From Deltaproteobacteria bacterium (GTDB lineage: Bacteria > Desulfobacterota > DSM-4660 > Desulfatiglandales > Desulfatiglandaceae): a stretch of DNA of 64,000 bases. Below the pieces are notes generated by a model. The model did no database searches, had not been told where the DNA came from, and saw only the letters and a program-made list of their open reading frames with translations. Positions 1 to 7,695 of this stretch are shown piece after piece. The stretch's first letter is position 1. Each line of letters opens with the position of its first letter. Position numbers and translations under genes: made by a program. The DNA lies in contig JAFDIV010000005.1 of NCBI GenBank assembly GCA_019307815.1, positions 62,001 to 126,000 on the forward strand, read 5' to 3'.

Positions 1-516
1 TTTATCACCGGGACGCCCATGAGCGTGGAGTTCAACATCGGCACTAGAGATGCCAATGGTGGCGTTGGCACGCCGAGCTGGGCCAATGATTCCCTTACAA
101 CCACACAATTTGCCACTGCATCCACCACTACCTTCCAATCTGCAGACGGCTATGGTGCTGGGGACTTGCAGGGTGTGGATGTGGATGTGGATGGTGTGAT
201 AACAGGGGTTTATTCAAACGGCCAGCTTATCCCTCTTTACCGCGTGGCCCTTGCCAAATTTCAGAATGTACAGGGCTTAAGGAAGGAAGGCGGGAATCTT
301 TACCGGGAAACCCGGGAAAGTGGCGATGCCATTACAAACAGGCCCGGAACCAATGGCCTGGGAAGCATTGCTCCCAATTCCTTGGAGCAGTCTAATGTGG
401 ATATTGCCAATGAATTTGTCAAAATGATAACCACACAGAGGGGGTTCCAGGCCAATTCCAAGATTATTACGGTCACTGACCAAATGTTGGCAGAACTTAT
501 CAACCTAAAGCGTTAA
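1..516 (+). CDS. flgE: Flagellar hook protein FlgE, C-terminal part (5' end outside window)
   Basis: The reading frame is open from base 1, so only the last 171 residues are visible. FlgE is the structural subunit of the flagellar hook. The C-terminal 85 residues show the pattern shared by hook and rod proteins: a GxxLYxET-like stretch, then GSIAPNSLEQSNVDIANEF, then MITTQRGFQANSKIIT, the amphipathic helix that packs in the D0 domain. The low-complexity Gly/Thr/Asp-rich part before it fits the variable hook surface domain. It ends about 460 bp before motA, across a repeat-rich spacer, so it is probably the last gene of an upstream hook operon. FlgG also carries this C-terminal signature, but a separate complete flgG lies at 17005-17787, so FlgE is preferred. 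Confidence 0.85.
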   Translation, partial: FITGTPMSVEFNIGTRDANGGVGTPSWANDSLTTTQFATASTTTFQSADGYGAGDLQGVDVDVDGVITGVYSNGQLIPLYRVALAKFQNVQGLRKEGGNLYRETRESGDAITNRPGTNGLGSIAPNSLEQSNVDIANEFVKMITTQRGFQANSKIITVTDQMLAELINLKR

Positions 517-548
517 CCTAGGTTGAGCGGTTCAACATTTACCACATG

Positions 549-606
549 CCCGCCTTTGGCGGGTTCCCGCCTGTCTACCACAGTCGTTCGCGGAGTAGGC
601 AGGCGG
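549..606. repeat. Two GC-rich hairpins after flgE, probable terminator and interspersed repeat
   Basis: The first hairpin is CCCGCC-TTT-GGCGGG at 549-563. The second pairs CCGCCTG (567-573) with CAGGCGG (600-606), and the stem extends inward to GTCTAC/GTAGGC with one G-T pair. They lie just after flgE and may end its transcript, although no T run follows. A related CCTGTCTG/CAGGCAGG hairpin occurs at 53939-53959. Confidence 0.6.
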
Positions 607-658
607 TGCAACAGGCAGGGTTAAAAACCGCTAGTTGTTTGGTATGAAGAAACTAGAG

Positions 659-721
659 ACTAGAGACTGGAAACTAGATGTAAAGGAAACTTACTCCAGT
701 CTCTAGTTTCCAGTCTCTAGT
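659..721. repeat. Inverted repeat with 20-bp perfect arms
   Basis: The left arm ACTAGAGACTGGAAACTAGA (659-678) is matched exactly by its reverse complement at 702-721, with a 23-base loop. Each arm is built from short CTAGAGACT / CTAGTTTC units, and an extra partial unit precedes the left arm. It is noncoding. It looks like an interspersed intergenic repeat element rather than a simple terminator, because no T tract follows. Confidence 0.8.
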
Positions 722-770
722 TTTGCAGCTCCACTATGGGCGCCCTAACATTCGGATTGTTTCAATTCTC

Positions 771-788
771 TTGTCAATATATTGACAA
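771..788. promoter_or_regulatory. 18-bp perfect palindrome, FleQ-box-like, upstream of the motA promoter
   Basis: TTGTCAATATATTGACAA is a perfect palindrome about 130 bp upstream of the sigma-54 promoter at 915-930. Its core GTCAATATATTGAC (773-786) closely resembles the published Pseudomonas FleQ binding consensus, which has GTCA and TGAC half-sites around an A/T-rich centre. The distance suits an enhancer for a sigma-54 activator. Which protein binds it is inference. Confidence 0.6.
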
Positions 789-914
789 TGTGTCTGAAAG
801 CCATAATTTGTCTTTCCTCATTTGAGCCACAACGTTTTATTTTTGTTGGCTTATCTGCTTGATATCTCACGTGAAATTCATTTCAAGGGAGTTCCAAGAC
901 TTTCTGGCTCCTTA

Positions 915-930
915 TGGCACAATGGTTGCT
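915..930 (+). promoter_or_regulatory. Sigma-54 (-24/-12) promoter for motA-fliL
   Basis: TGGCACAATGGTTGCT matches the sigma-54 consensus TGGYACRNNNNTTGCW at every fixed position. There are exactly 10 bases between the -24 GG (916-917) and the -12 GC (928-929). It lies 46 bp before the motA start. This supports sigma-54 control of motA by an activator such as the one encoded at 25411-26802. Confidence 0.88.
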
Positions 931-975
931 TAAGTCATATGCGAGTACAAAAACCATAGCCAGGAGACCGGAGTT

Positions 976-1743
976 ATGGATATTGCAACCCTTGTGGGGA
1001 TCGTGCTTTCTTTTGCCCTTGTCTTATCGGCAATTATGATGGGCGGAAGCATGTCCATCTTTATCAACGTGCCCTCTGTTATGATCGTGGTAGGTGGAAC
1101 GCTTGGGGCCACCATGATCAACTACCCCCTTCCTGATATCTTGAAGGTGGTCAAGGTGGTTAAGAACGCCTTCTTCATGAAGAAGACCACGGCCAATGAA
1201 TTGATTGCCAACTTTGTGAACTTGGCCGGGATTGCCCGAAGAGAGGGTATCCTCGCCTTGGAATCCAAGCTTAATGAGATGGAAGATGAATTCATGAGAA
1301 CGGGCATGCAGCTTTCCGTGGATGGCCTGGAGCCTGCGGCTATCAAGGAGATTCTGGAAACAGAAATAGAGGCTATTCGGGAAAGGCACAAGCTGGGGGC
1401 CGAGATATTCACTACCATGGGCACATTCGCCCCTGCCTTGGGTATGATCGGCACTCTTATTGGGCTGGTCCAGATGCTCCAAACCATGAGCGATCCCAGT
1501 ACCATCGGCCCAGCCATGGCAGTGGCCCTTCTGACCACATTTTATGGCGCTATTATGGCCAATATCCTGTTTCTGCCCATTGCCGGCAAACTAAGGAATC
1601 GCAGCGGGGAAGAGGTGATGATAAAGGATCTTATGACAGAAGGGGTAATATCCATAGCAAAAGGGGAAAATCCTAGGGTTATCGAACAAAAATTGAACGC
1701 ATATTTGCCCCCTCAAATGAGACAGAGTTCTTTTGGCAAATAA
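976..1743 (+). CDS. motA: Flagellar motor stator protein MotA
   Basis: This 255-residue protein has the MotA/PomA layout: two N-terminal membrane helices (about 3-24 and 32-50), a cytoplasmic loop with the charged segment IEAIRERHK around residues 135-143, and two C-terminal helices containing FTTMGTFAPALGMIGTLIGL (about 147-166) and the AVALLTTFYGAIMAN helix. With MotB it forms the ion-conducting stator that turns the flagellum. The start ATG follows the ribosome site AGGAGACCGGAG. Expression is probably sigma-54 dependent from 915-930. Unusually, no motB follows: the next gene, 49 bp on, is fliL. The peptidoglycan-anchoring partner must be encoded elsewhere. Confidence 0.95.
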   Translation: MDIATLVGIVLSFALVLSAIMMGGSMSIFINVPSVMIVVGGTLGATMINYPLPDILKVVKVVKNAFFMKKTTANELIANFVNLAGIARREGILALESKLNEMEDEFMRTGMQLSVDGLEPAAIKEILETEIEAIRERHKLGAEIFTTMGTFAPALGMIGTLIGLVQMLQTMSDPSTIGPAMAVALLTTFYGAIMANILFLPIAGKLRNRSGEEVMIKDLMTEGVISIAKGENPRVIEQKLNAYLPPQMRQSSFGK

Positions 1744-1792
1744 TTAACGGGCAACGTAGCAACCCCTAGATCCGGGGTTTGGAGGTGAAACC

Positions 1793-2308
1793 ATGGCCGA
1801 GGAAGCAAAAAAGGGAGAAGAGGTTCAGGAGGAGCAGGCGGCAAAAAAGGGCCTCCCCATGAAGCTTATCATTTTGGTGTTGCTGGTATTCATCATGGCC
1901 GGTGGAGGCTTTTTTGCCTGGAAAAGCGGGATGTTAAACAAGTTCCTTGGAGGGGGAGAGAAGGAGGCTGCGGCAAAAAAGACGGAGGAAAGTGCAAAAC
2001 CGGATATCGGGCCTATTTATCCTATGGAGGTCTTTATCGTCAACCTGATGGATCCAATGGGTAAAAGATATCTCAAGGCCAAAATAGAATTGGAGCTGAG
2101 TGAGGAGGAGATGAGGCCGGAAGTAGATAAACGGCTCCCTCAACTTCGTGATGCAATTCTTACATTGCTAAGTAGTAAGTCGTTCAAGGACATAAATGAC
2201 CTGTCGGGGAAGTATCAACTACGGGCGGAGATCATGGCCACTCTCAATCGTTATCTCAAGACAGGCAAGATAAAGAATGTCTATTTTACTGAATTCATAG
2301 TGCAGTGA
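1793..2308 (+). CDS. fliL: Flagellar basal body-associated protein FliL
   Basis: The 171-residue protein has a charged cytoplasmic N-terminus, one membrane helix at about 25-42, a linker, and a periplasmic FliL domain at about 70-171. That domain contains PMEVFIVNLMD, YLKAKIELELS, LPQLRDAILTLLSSKSF and the closing VYFTEFIVQ, all characteristic of FliL. FliL surrounds the stator and supports torque. The ATG has a good ribosome site (GGAGGTGAAACC). It is placed directly after motA, where motB is often found. Two further FliL-like proteins occur in the island (12636-13508 and 29786-30214), both more divergent. Confidence 0.93.
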   Translation: MAEEAKKGEEVQEEQAAKKGLPMKLIILVLLVFIMAGGGFFAWKSGMLNKFLGGGEKEAAAKKTEESAKPDIGPIYPMEVFIVNLMDPMGKRYLKAKIELELSEEEMRPEVDKRLPQLRDAILTLLSSKSFKDINDLSGKYQLRAEIMATLNRYLKTGKIKNVYFTEFIVQ

Positions 2309-2658
2309 TGTTACTGGCAACAGTACACTCTAAGCTCGAAAGTTTCGCCTTAGACTAATATTTTAACCCGGATATACCGGAGATGACAAATGTCAAACCT
2401 TAGACCTGTCGCTTGCAGGTAGATGTCAAGTGAAATCCAAATGCCTCAATGACAAAACGTATCCCGGTCACCTGCTTCCTCCTGCAAGGGGTGACAAAGC
2501 AACTCAGAGGGCTACGAGGCTCTCGTCAATTTGGTGATTTTATATTTCACATTGATTTGACATTTGGATTTTGGAATTTGGCATTGAATACGACGACATG
2601 AAAAATTTTCCGCGCATTTTGAACAGAAACTTACTCGTAGGGTAAAGGGTTTTGACCA
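2309..2658. other. 350-bp spacer between fliL and fliM with an inverted repeat
   Basis: No gene is visible. AAATCCAAATG at 2433-2443 is repeated in inverse orientation at 2561-2571, flanked by ATGTCAA and TTTGACAT respectively. A small hairpin ACCTG...CAGGT lies at 2404-2420. No sigma-54, sigma-28 or convincing sigma-70 promoter for fliM was found here. Confidence 0.55.
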
Positions 2659-3651
2659 GTGAACCAGATACTGTCACAAGATGAAGTTGATGCACTCCTT
2701 AGGGGACTGGATAAGGGTGAGATAGAGACCGAGCAGGAGTCACTTGAGTCAGACCTGGATGTCCAGCCCTATGACTGGAATACCCAGGGTAAAAATCTCA
2801 AGCATGATATGCCCCTGTTGGCCTTGATCAATGACCGGTTTGCAGTGAACCTGAAAAATAGCCTGTCAGCATCCTTGAGGCGAATAGTGGAGGTAGAGGC
2901 CGCCGGTTTAGAGCTCATCAAATTTGAAGAGTTCCAGCGGGCCCTTCCGATTCCCACGAGCCTGCATCTTTTTAAGATGGAGCCCCTTAAGGGAACTGGA
3001 ATGCTGGTATTGGAAACCCGCTTGGTGTTCAACCTCTTAGAGGCCTATCTAGGGGGAAGTGGGATAGGGGGCACCAAGGTGGAAGGTCGGGATTTTACCC
3101 CCATAGAGAAGAAGATCATTAACAAGATTGTCTCTATAGTACTTGACAATATGAACCATGCATGGGCCGAGATATACCCTATTCATACCCATTTTATACG
3201 TTCTGAGACCAATGCCCTTGCAGTCAACGTGGTTCATGCCACGGAGTTCTTAGTGTCCGCAAAAATGGAGCTGGAGTTTAACAAACCTATTGGCCACATT
3301 ATCGTGTGTCTTCCATACGCATCCATCCAGCCTATACGAGAGAAACTCTCGGGAGGATTTCAGGAAGAAGGAGAGGATGTGGACAAAGTATGGGTGGCCA
3401 GATTGAAGAAGGAACTTAGCAGGGTTCCCGTGGTGATAACTGTAGATTTGGGATATACCCATTTGCCGGTCAGGGAGTTTTTGAACATGAAAGAAGGCGA
3501 TATCTTGATTTTGGAAAACGACATCCGCAGTAAACTGGTGGCAAGGGTGGAAGGAAGGCCCAAGTTTCTTGGAGTGGCAGGAAAGCACCACAATAGGAAG
3601 GTCTTCAAGGTTCAGAAGCTGTTTTCCACAGAGGCTGGGGAAGGGGCATGA
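2659..3651 (+). CDS. fliM: Flagellar motor switch protein FliM
   Basis: This 330-residue protein begins with the CheY-binding peptide typical of FliM (ILSQDEVDALL at residues 3-13), followed by the CheC-like middle domain, including LPIPTSLHLFKMEPLKGTG and the GG-containing segment EAYLGGSG, and a C-terminal SpoA domain (about 245-325) shared with FliN. FliM links the C-ring to phosphorylated CheY and sets rotation direction. The start is GTG at 2659, chosen because it gives the standard N-terminus; its ribosome site is weak (a GGGTAAAGGG run upstream). It starts the fliM-to-fliA run of export and switch genes. Confidence 0.95.
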   Translation: MNQILSQDEVDALLRGLDKGEIETEQESLESDLDVQPYDWNTQGKNLKHDMPLLALINDRFAVNLKNSLSASLRRIVEVEAAGLELIKFEEFQRALPIPTSLHLFKMEPLKGTGMLVLETRLVFNLLEAYLGGSGIGGTKVEGRDFTPIEKKIINKIVSIVLDNMNHAWAEIYPIHTHFIRSETNALAVNVVHATEFLVSAKMELEFNKPIGHIIVCLPYASIQPIREKLSGGFQEEGEDVDKVWVARLKKELSRVPVVITVDLGYTHLPVREFLNMKEGDILILENDIRSKLVARVEGRPKFLGVAGKHHNRKVFKVQKLFSTEAGEGA

Positions 3652-3732
3652 GGGATTTCAAAGTGAGTGGTGGGATAGACTTTTTAATATGTATAAACGA
3701 GTAAGGTAATTTACTTGCAAAGAGGTGAAGGC

Positions 3733-4110
3733 ATGGCAGAGGAAGAAAGCATTAAGCAGGAGGCAGAGGGAGCCGAGGCCGAATCAGGCGGCCAGACTGA
3801 AGCAATGCAGTTTGCAGAAATGGAGCTGGAGGCGAGTCAACCAGGCGATTCCCAGAGTCTGGACTTTCTTCTGGACGTGCCTCTTGAAATTACTGTGGAG
3901 TTAGGGAGGACCAAGATACAGATTGGGGAACTCCTAAAATTGGGCCAGGGTTCGGTGGTGGAACTGGAAAAGATGACAAGCGAGCCGGTAGAGATCTATG
4001 TGAACCAAAAGCTAATGGCCCAGGGTGAAGTAGTTGTGGTGAATGACAAATTTGGTGTTAGGCTAACCAATATCGTCAGTCCGGGTGAGAGGGTAAAGAA
4101 ACTGGGCTAA
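3733..4110 (+). CDS. fliN: Flagellar motor switch protein FliN
   Basis: The protein has 125 residues from the ATG at 3733, which follows the ribosome site GAGGTG; an upstream in-frame TTG at 3715 lacks one. Residues 1-40 are acidic and variable. The SpoA domain follows at about 45-122, with LLDVPLEITVELGRTKIQIGELL and VNDKFGVRLTNIVS, both standard FliN signatures. FliN forms the lower C-ring and docks the FliH-FliI export complex. It sits 81 bp after fliM and 17 bp before fliO in the same direction. Confidence 0.95.
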   Translation: MAEEESIKQEAEGAEAESGGQTEAMQFAEMELEASQPGDSQSLDFLLDVPLEITVELGRTKIQIGELLKLGQGSVVELEKMTSEPVEIYVNQKLMAQGEVVVVNDKFGVRLTNIVSPGERVKKLG

Positions 4111-4127
4111 TTCCCAGGACAAAGGCG

Positions 4128-4634
4128 ATGCGCCCTCTTTATCTTATATTAAAGACAGAGGCCATAGTGGTGATTACCAGCTTAACAACTTGGTTACTTT
4201 TCAGGCTTCCAGAAATTGTCTTTGCTGCCGAAGGGCCACCAGGTCCTTCTTCCTCACCTACAACGGATATGACCATGGCCACGATTAAGATGCTCGCATC
4301 GTTGATTCTGATTATCGGGCTTATTCTCTGTGTATTTTACTTCTTGAAACGGTTTCGAGGCATCGGCCGTATGGCTGTTAGTGGCCCTCAGATAAGGTTG
4401 GTAGGATCTCTTAGCTTGGCACCAAAGAGGTCTGTGGCTGTTGTGGAGGTGGAAGGACAATGGTTGGTCCTTGGGGTTGGTACGGAAAACATTACCCTAT
4501 TATCTACATTAGAGCCTGAGAAAAGGAATGCGAGGGATATAGCTACTGATCCCCAGACCGTGGGCGGATTTAAGGCATTGTTTCAAAGAAAAAAGGCCCT
4601 ATTTCAGGGAGAAAAGCACAGAGAGGATAATTGA
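4128..4634 (+). CDS. fliO: Flagellar type III export protein FliO
   Basis: The 168-residue protein has an N-terminal hydrophobic segment that reads as a signal peptide (about 12-35), a short Pro/Ser/Thr-rich linker, one membrane helix (about 50-70) and a cytoplasmic FliO domain with [29 protein letters not shown]. FliO is an assembly factor for the FliP-FliR export gate. Its position between fliN and fliP, with a TGATG overlap into fliP, supports the call. FliO is poorly conserved, so domain pattern and order carry most of the weight. Confidence 0.9.
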   Translation: MRPLYLILKTEAIVVITSLTTWLLFRLPEIVFAAEGPPGPSSSPTTDMTMATIKMLASLILIIGLILCVFYFLKRFRGIGRMAVSGPQIRLVGSLSLAPKRSVAVVEVEGQWLVLGVGTENITLLSTLEPEKRNARDIATDPQTVGGFKALFQRKKALFQGEKHREDN

Positions 4635-5410
4635 TGGGGACTCTGTCAAAGAAAAAGATAGGCTTCGGCCTTATAGGGTTGATGTGCCTTGGGGTGATTT
4701 TGATGGGAGTCACCGTCTATGCCCAGAATGCTCCTCTTCTTCCCAGTATCACCATAGGAGTTCAGGAGCCGGAGAAGCCCCGTCAAGTTTCCATGCTTCT
4801 CCAGATCCTTTTCCTCTTGACTGTCCTTTCTTTGGCCCCGGCTATTGTTGTGATGATGACCTCCTTTACGAGGCTGATTGTTGTATTTTCTCTTATCCGC
4901 CATGCCCTTGGAACCCAGCAGATGCCCCCTAATCAGGTACTCATAGGATTGGCCCTGTTGCTTACCTTTTTCCTCATGTCCCCTGTATATAACAAGGTGA
5001 ACAAGGAAGCCCTACAACCATATTTGGCAGAGAAAATTACGCAACAGGAAGCCATCAAGAGAGCGCTTCAGCCAGTAAGGGAATTTATGTTCAAACAGAC
5101 GAGGAAGAAAGACCTTGCATTGTTCATGAAGGTCTCGAAACAGGAAAGGCCCAAGAGCATGGAGGAGGTGCCCACATTGGTGCTTATCCCATCCTTTGTG
5201 ATCAGTGAATTGAAGACGGCCTTTCAGATTGGATTTCTTATCTATATCCCATTTCTTGTGATCGATATGGTGGTGGCCAGTGTTTTGTTATCCATGGGGA
5301 TGATGATGCTGCCCCCCTTCATGGTATCGTTACCCTTTAAACTCATGCTCTTTGTCTTGGTGGACGGATGGAACCTCCTCGTCGGGTCCATGGTCAAGAG
5401 CTTTATGTGA
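4634..5410 (+). CDS. fliP: Flagellar export gate protein FliP
   Basis: This 258-residue membrane protein has an N-terminal signal-like helix, then the FliP family core: [43 protein letters not shown] and the C-terminal helices with GMMMLPP and [15 protein letters not shown]. FliP forms the core of the type III export gate with FliQ and FliR. The ATG at 4634 overlaps the fliO stop codon, and the ribosome site is GAGAGGA. The next gene, fliQ, follows in 10 bp. Confidence 0.96.
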   Translation: MGTLSKKKIGFGLIGLMCLGVILMGVTVYAQNAPLLPSITIGVQEPEKPRQVSMLLQILFLLTVLSLAPAIVVMMTSFTRLIVVFSLIRHALGTQQMPPNQVLIGLALLLTFFLMSPVYNKVNKEALQPYLAEKITQQEAIKRALQPVREFMFKQTRKKDLALFMKVSKQERPKSMEEVPTLVLIPSFVISELKTAFQIGFLIYIPFLVIDMVVASVLLSMGMMMLPPFMVSLPFKLMLFVLVDGWNLLVGSMVKSFM

Positions 5411-5420
5411 GGATTGTGTT

Positions 5421-5690
5421 ATGACACCAGAAGCCGTGGTGAGCTTGGCTAATGAGGCTGTGAAGTTATCACTACTCATTTCTGCCCCATTGTTGGGGAT
5501 AGGGCTGGTGGTAGGCCTGATCATTGCTATTCTTCAGGCCACTACCCAAGTCCAGGAGATGACCCTTACCTTCGTCCCGAAGATCGTGGCCGTATTGCTT
5601 ACCCTTATAGCGGTGGCACCGTGGATGCTTCATAAGATGAGTTTTTTCACCAGCCGACTGATCGAAAGCATCCCTCAATTTATCCGCTGA
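5421..5690 (+). CDS. fliQ: Flagellar export gate protein FliQ
   Basis: The protein has 89 residues from the ATG at 5421, the usual FliQ length. A longer frame runs back into fliP, but the MTPEAVVSLANEA start is the family start. Two membrane helices are visible (about 16-40 and 52-73), joined by the conserved ILQATTQVQEMTLTFVPKI loop. FliQ assembles around FliP and FliR to form the export gate. A gap of about 150 bp without a gene follows before fliR. Confidence 0.95.
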   Translation: MTPEAVVSLANEAVKLSLLISAPLLGIGLVVGLIIAILQATTQVQEMTLTFVPKIVAVLLTLIAVAPWMLHKMSFFTSRLIESIPQFIR

Positions 5691-5841
5691 GTCTCACCAT
5701 GGACCAGTGTGCCAGCTCAAATTGATCCTCCAGTGGGCCGAAGAGGCTTGCTCCGTCTCACCGTATAGCCAGAAATCGGCGCTGACAAAAACAACTAAAG
5801 TTTTATTGACCCGAAAAGTTTTAAGGCAAAGAGAAGAGACA

Positions 5842-6615
5842 ATGGAACTACCCCTTTTCACCTCTGCGCATTTCCAGACCTTTTTTTGGGTCCTTTTGCG
5901 GGTAAGTGTGATCACATTCATGCTTCCGTTTTTTGGGGCGAGGGGATTGCCTTCCCTTTGGAAGATAGGTTTTGCCATGGTCTTGACCATTGTCATGTTA
6001 CCAACGGTTCCTCAACCTGTGGTTTTTCCACACAGCACCATTGGGTTTGTGGTGGTAGTGGTCTCAGAGGTCTTGACAGGATTTGCCCTTGCACTTGGTG
6101 TGAAATTTCTGTTGTCCTCGGTCCAATTGGCGGGCAAGTTTATGGGATTTCAAATGGGATTCAATATGGCCAGTGTTATGGACCCGCAAACAGGCGGGCA
6201 GAGTTCAGTTATGTCACAATTTCTGTACCTGGTAACAGTGCTCATTTTCTTTTCTATAAACGGCCACCATGCTTTCATACGGGCCTTGGCCTATTCCTTT
6301 CAGGCCATACCGCCCAATGGTTTCACCCTTTCTGGCCCTATTGTTATGACCCTAGTGAAGGTAAGTGCAGAGATGTTCGTTATCGCCTTGAAGCTATCTG
6401 CCCCCATCTTGATTGCCCTTTTTTTGTCCAATCTGGGACTGGGGATCGTGGCAAGGACAGTGCCACAAGTAAATATCTTGATGGTGGGCTTTCCCGTAAA
6501 TATTGGCCTTGGGTTGATTCTTTTGGGCATCACCATGAACAACCTTTCACCTTTTTTGGTGGGCCTTGTTAGGCGAATGGCAGAGATCCTCATGAGAATG
6601 ATCCAGATGGTGTGA
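5842..6615 (+). CDS. fliR: Flagellar export gate protein FliR
   Basis: This protein has 257 residues and multiple membrane helices. The ATG at 5842 (ribosome site AGAGAAGAG) gives the usual FliR length; the frame is open further upstream but that 45-residue extension has no family support. Visible FliR features include the N-terminal PFFGARGLPSLWKIG, the QMGFNMASVMDPQTGGQSSV loop, and a C-terminal pair of helices around NIGLGLILLGITMNN. FliR nucleates the FliP-FliQ gate. It is followed by flhB 6 bp later. Confidence 0.94.
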   Translation: MELPLFTSAHFQTFFWVLLRVSVITFMLPFFGARGLPSLWKIGFAMVLTIVMLPTVPQPVVFPHSTIGFVVVVVSEVLTGFALALGVKFLLSSVQLAGKFMGFQMGFNMASVMDPQTGGQSSVMSQFLYLVTVLIFFSINGHHAFIRALAYSFQAIPPNGFTLSGPIVMTLVKVSAEMFVIALKLSAPILIALFLSNLGLGIVARTVPQVNILMVGFPVNIGLGLILLGITMNNLSPFLVGLVRRMAEILMRMIQMV

Positions 6616-6621
6616 TGACAG

Positions 6622-7689
6622 ATGCCAGAGCAGTCTTTTCAGGATAAGACCGAGCCGGCAACCCCGAAGCGGCGAGAGGACGCGCGGAAAAAAGGGCAGG
6701 TGGGAAAGAGTCGCGAAATCCCATCTGTGGCCGTGATGGGTGCAGGCCTGATCTTCTTTCTCTTGGCAGGAAAAAAGATGACGTTATCCCTGGGCTCAAT
6801 GATGCAGACCGTCTTTCGTTCTATTCCTTCCATCAGCTCCGGTGATCTTAACATCGTGATCCTGGGTATGGACTACCTTCGGTTTTATATGTTGTTGCTC
6901 TTCCCTGTGATGCTGGTACTGAGCGTGGTGGCCTTGCTTTCAAATGTTGTTCAGACGGGGTTGATATGGAGTGTCGAACCCTTGGCACCGAAGGCGTCAA
7001 AAATCAACCCTGTAGAAGGGGCCAAACGCATATTTTCAAAACGGTCCCTAGTAGAACTTGCCAAATCCATTGCCAAGATCATTATCGTGGGCTGGGCCGC
7101 CTTTTCCGTCTTGAAGGGTGAGCTGGATCATTTGATACAGCTCACCTATCAGGGCAAGGCTCAGATCATGAGCTATTTGGCGTATACCTCTATCAAAGTT
7201 GTGGGCAAAAGCTGTGTGGTTATAGCCTTGCTGGCCATCTTGGACTACATGTACCAGAAGTGGGAATTTGAGCAGAGCCTTAAAATGACCAAACAGGAAG
7301 TGAAAGATGAATTCAAACAGACAGAGGGAGACCCACTGGTTAAGAGCCGCATAAAGGCCATTCAAAGGGAGATGGCCAGAAGGCGGATGATGGAAGAGGT
7401 GAAAACAGCGGATGTGGTAATCACCAACCCAAGCCATCTATCTGTTGCCCTTCGCTATGATTCCATGACCATGAATGCACCGAAGGTTGTTGCCAAAGGT
7501 GCGGATCGGATTGCCTTTAAGATCCGGGAGGTGGCAAAGGACCACGGCATACCCTTGGTGGAGAATAGATCCCTGGCACAAAATTTGTATAAATCAGTAG
7601 ATATTGGAGAAGAGATACCTTCCTCCCTATATCAGGCCGTGGCCGAAATCTTGGCCTATGTGTACAGACTGAAAGGACGAACGGGTTAA
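6622..7689 (+). CDS. flhB: Flagellar export switch protein FlhB
   Basis: This 355-residue protein has the FlhB layout: the charged KTEPATPKRREDARKKGQV-type N-terminus, four membrane helices (about 35-210) and a cytoplasmic domain. FlhB switches export from rod/hook to filament substrates after autocleavage at an NPTH loop. Here the loop reads N269-P270-S271-H272, so Thr is replaced by Ser; the Asn and Pro used for cleavage are kept. The neighbours are fliR and flhA, a common order. A short FlhB C-domain paralogue is encoded at 15697-16005. Confidence 0.95.
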   Translation: MPEQSFQDKTEPATPKRREDARKKGQVGKSREIPSVAVMGAGLIFFLLAGKKMTLSLGSMMQTVFRSIPSISSGDLNIVILGMDYLRFYMLLLFPVMLVLSVVALLSNVVQTGLIWSVEPLAPKASKINPVEGAKRIFSKRSLVELAKSIAKIIIVGWAAFSVLKGELDHLIQLTYQGKAQIMSYLAYTSIKVVGKSCVVIALLAILDYMYQKWEFEQSLKMTKQEVKDEFKQTEGDPLVKSRIKAIQREMARRRMMEEVKTADVVITNPSHLSVALRYDSMTMNAPKVVAKGADRIAFKIREVAKDHGIPLVENRSLAQNLYKSVDIGEEIPSSLYQAVAEILAYVYRLKGRTG

Positions 7690-7695
7690 GGAAAC

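Noticed and set aside
549..721. CRISPR array
   Set aside because: The repeats are inverted, not spaced direct repeats, and there are no cas genes.
4684..4932. Cysteine- and serine-rich frame inside fliP
   Set aside because: It is a plus-strand frame wholly inside fliP with no start signal; a shadow of the real gene.
5707..5841. Longer FliR start with 45 extra residues
   Set aside because: No ribosome site and no family support; ATG 5842 gives the usual length.
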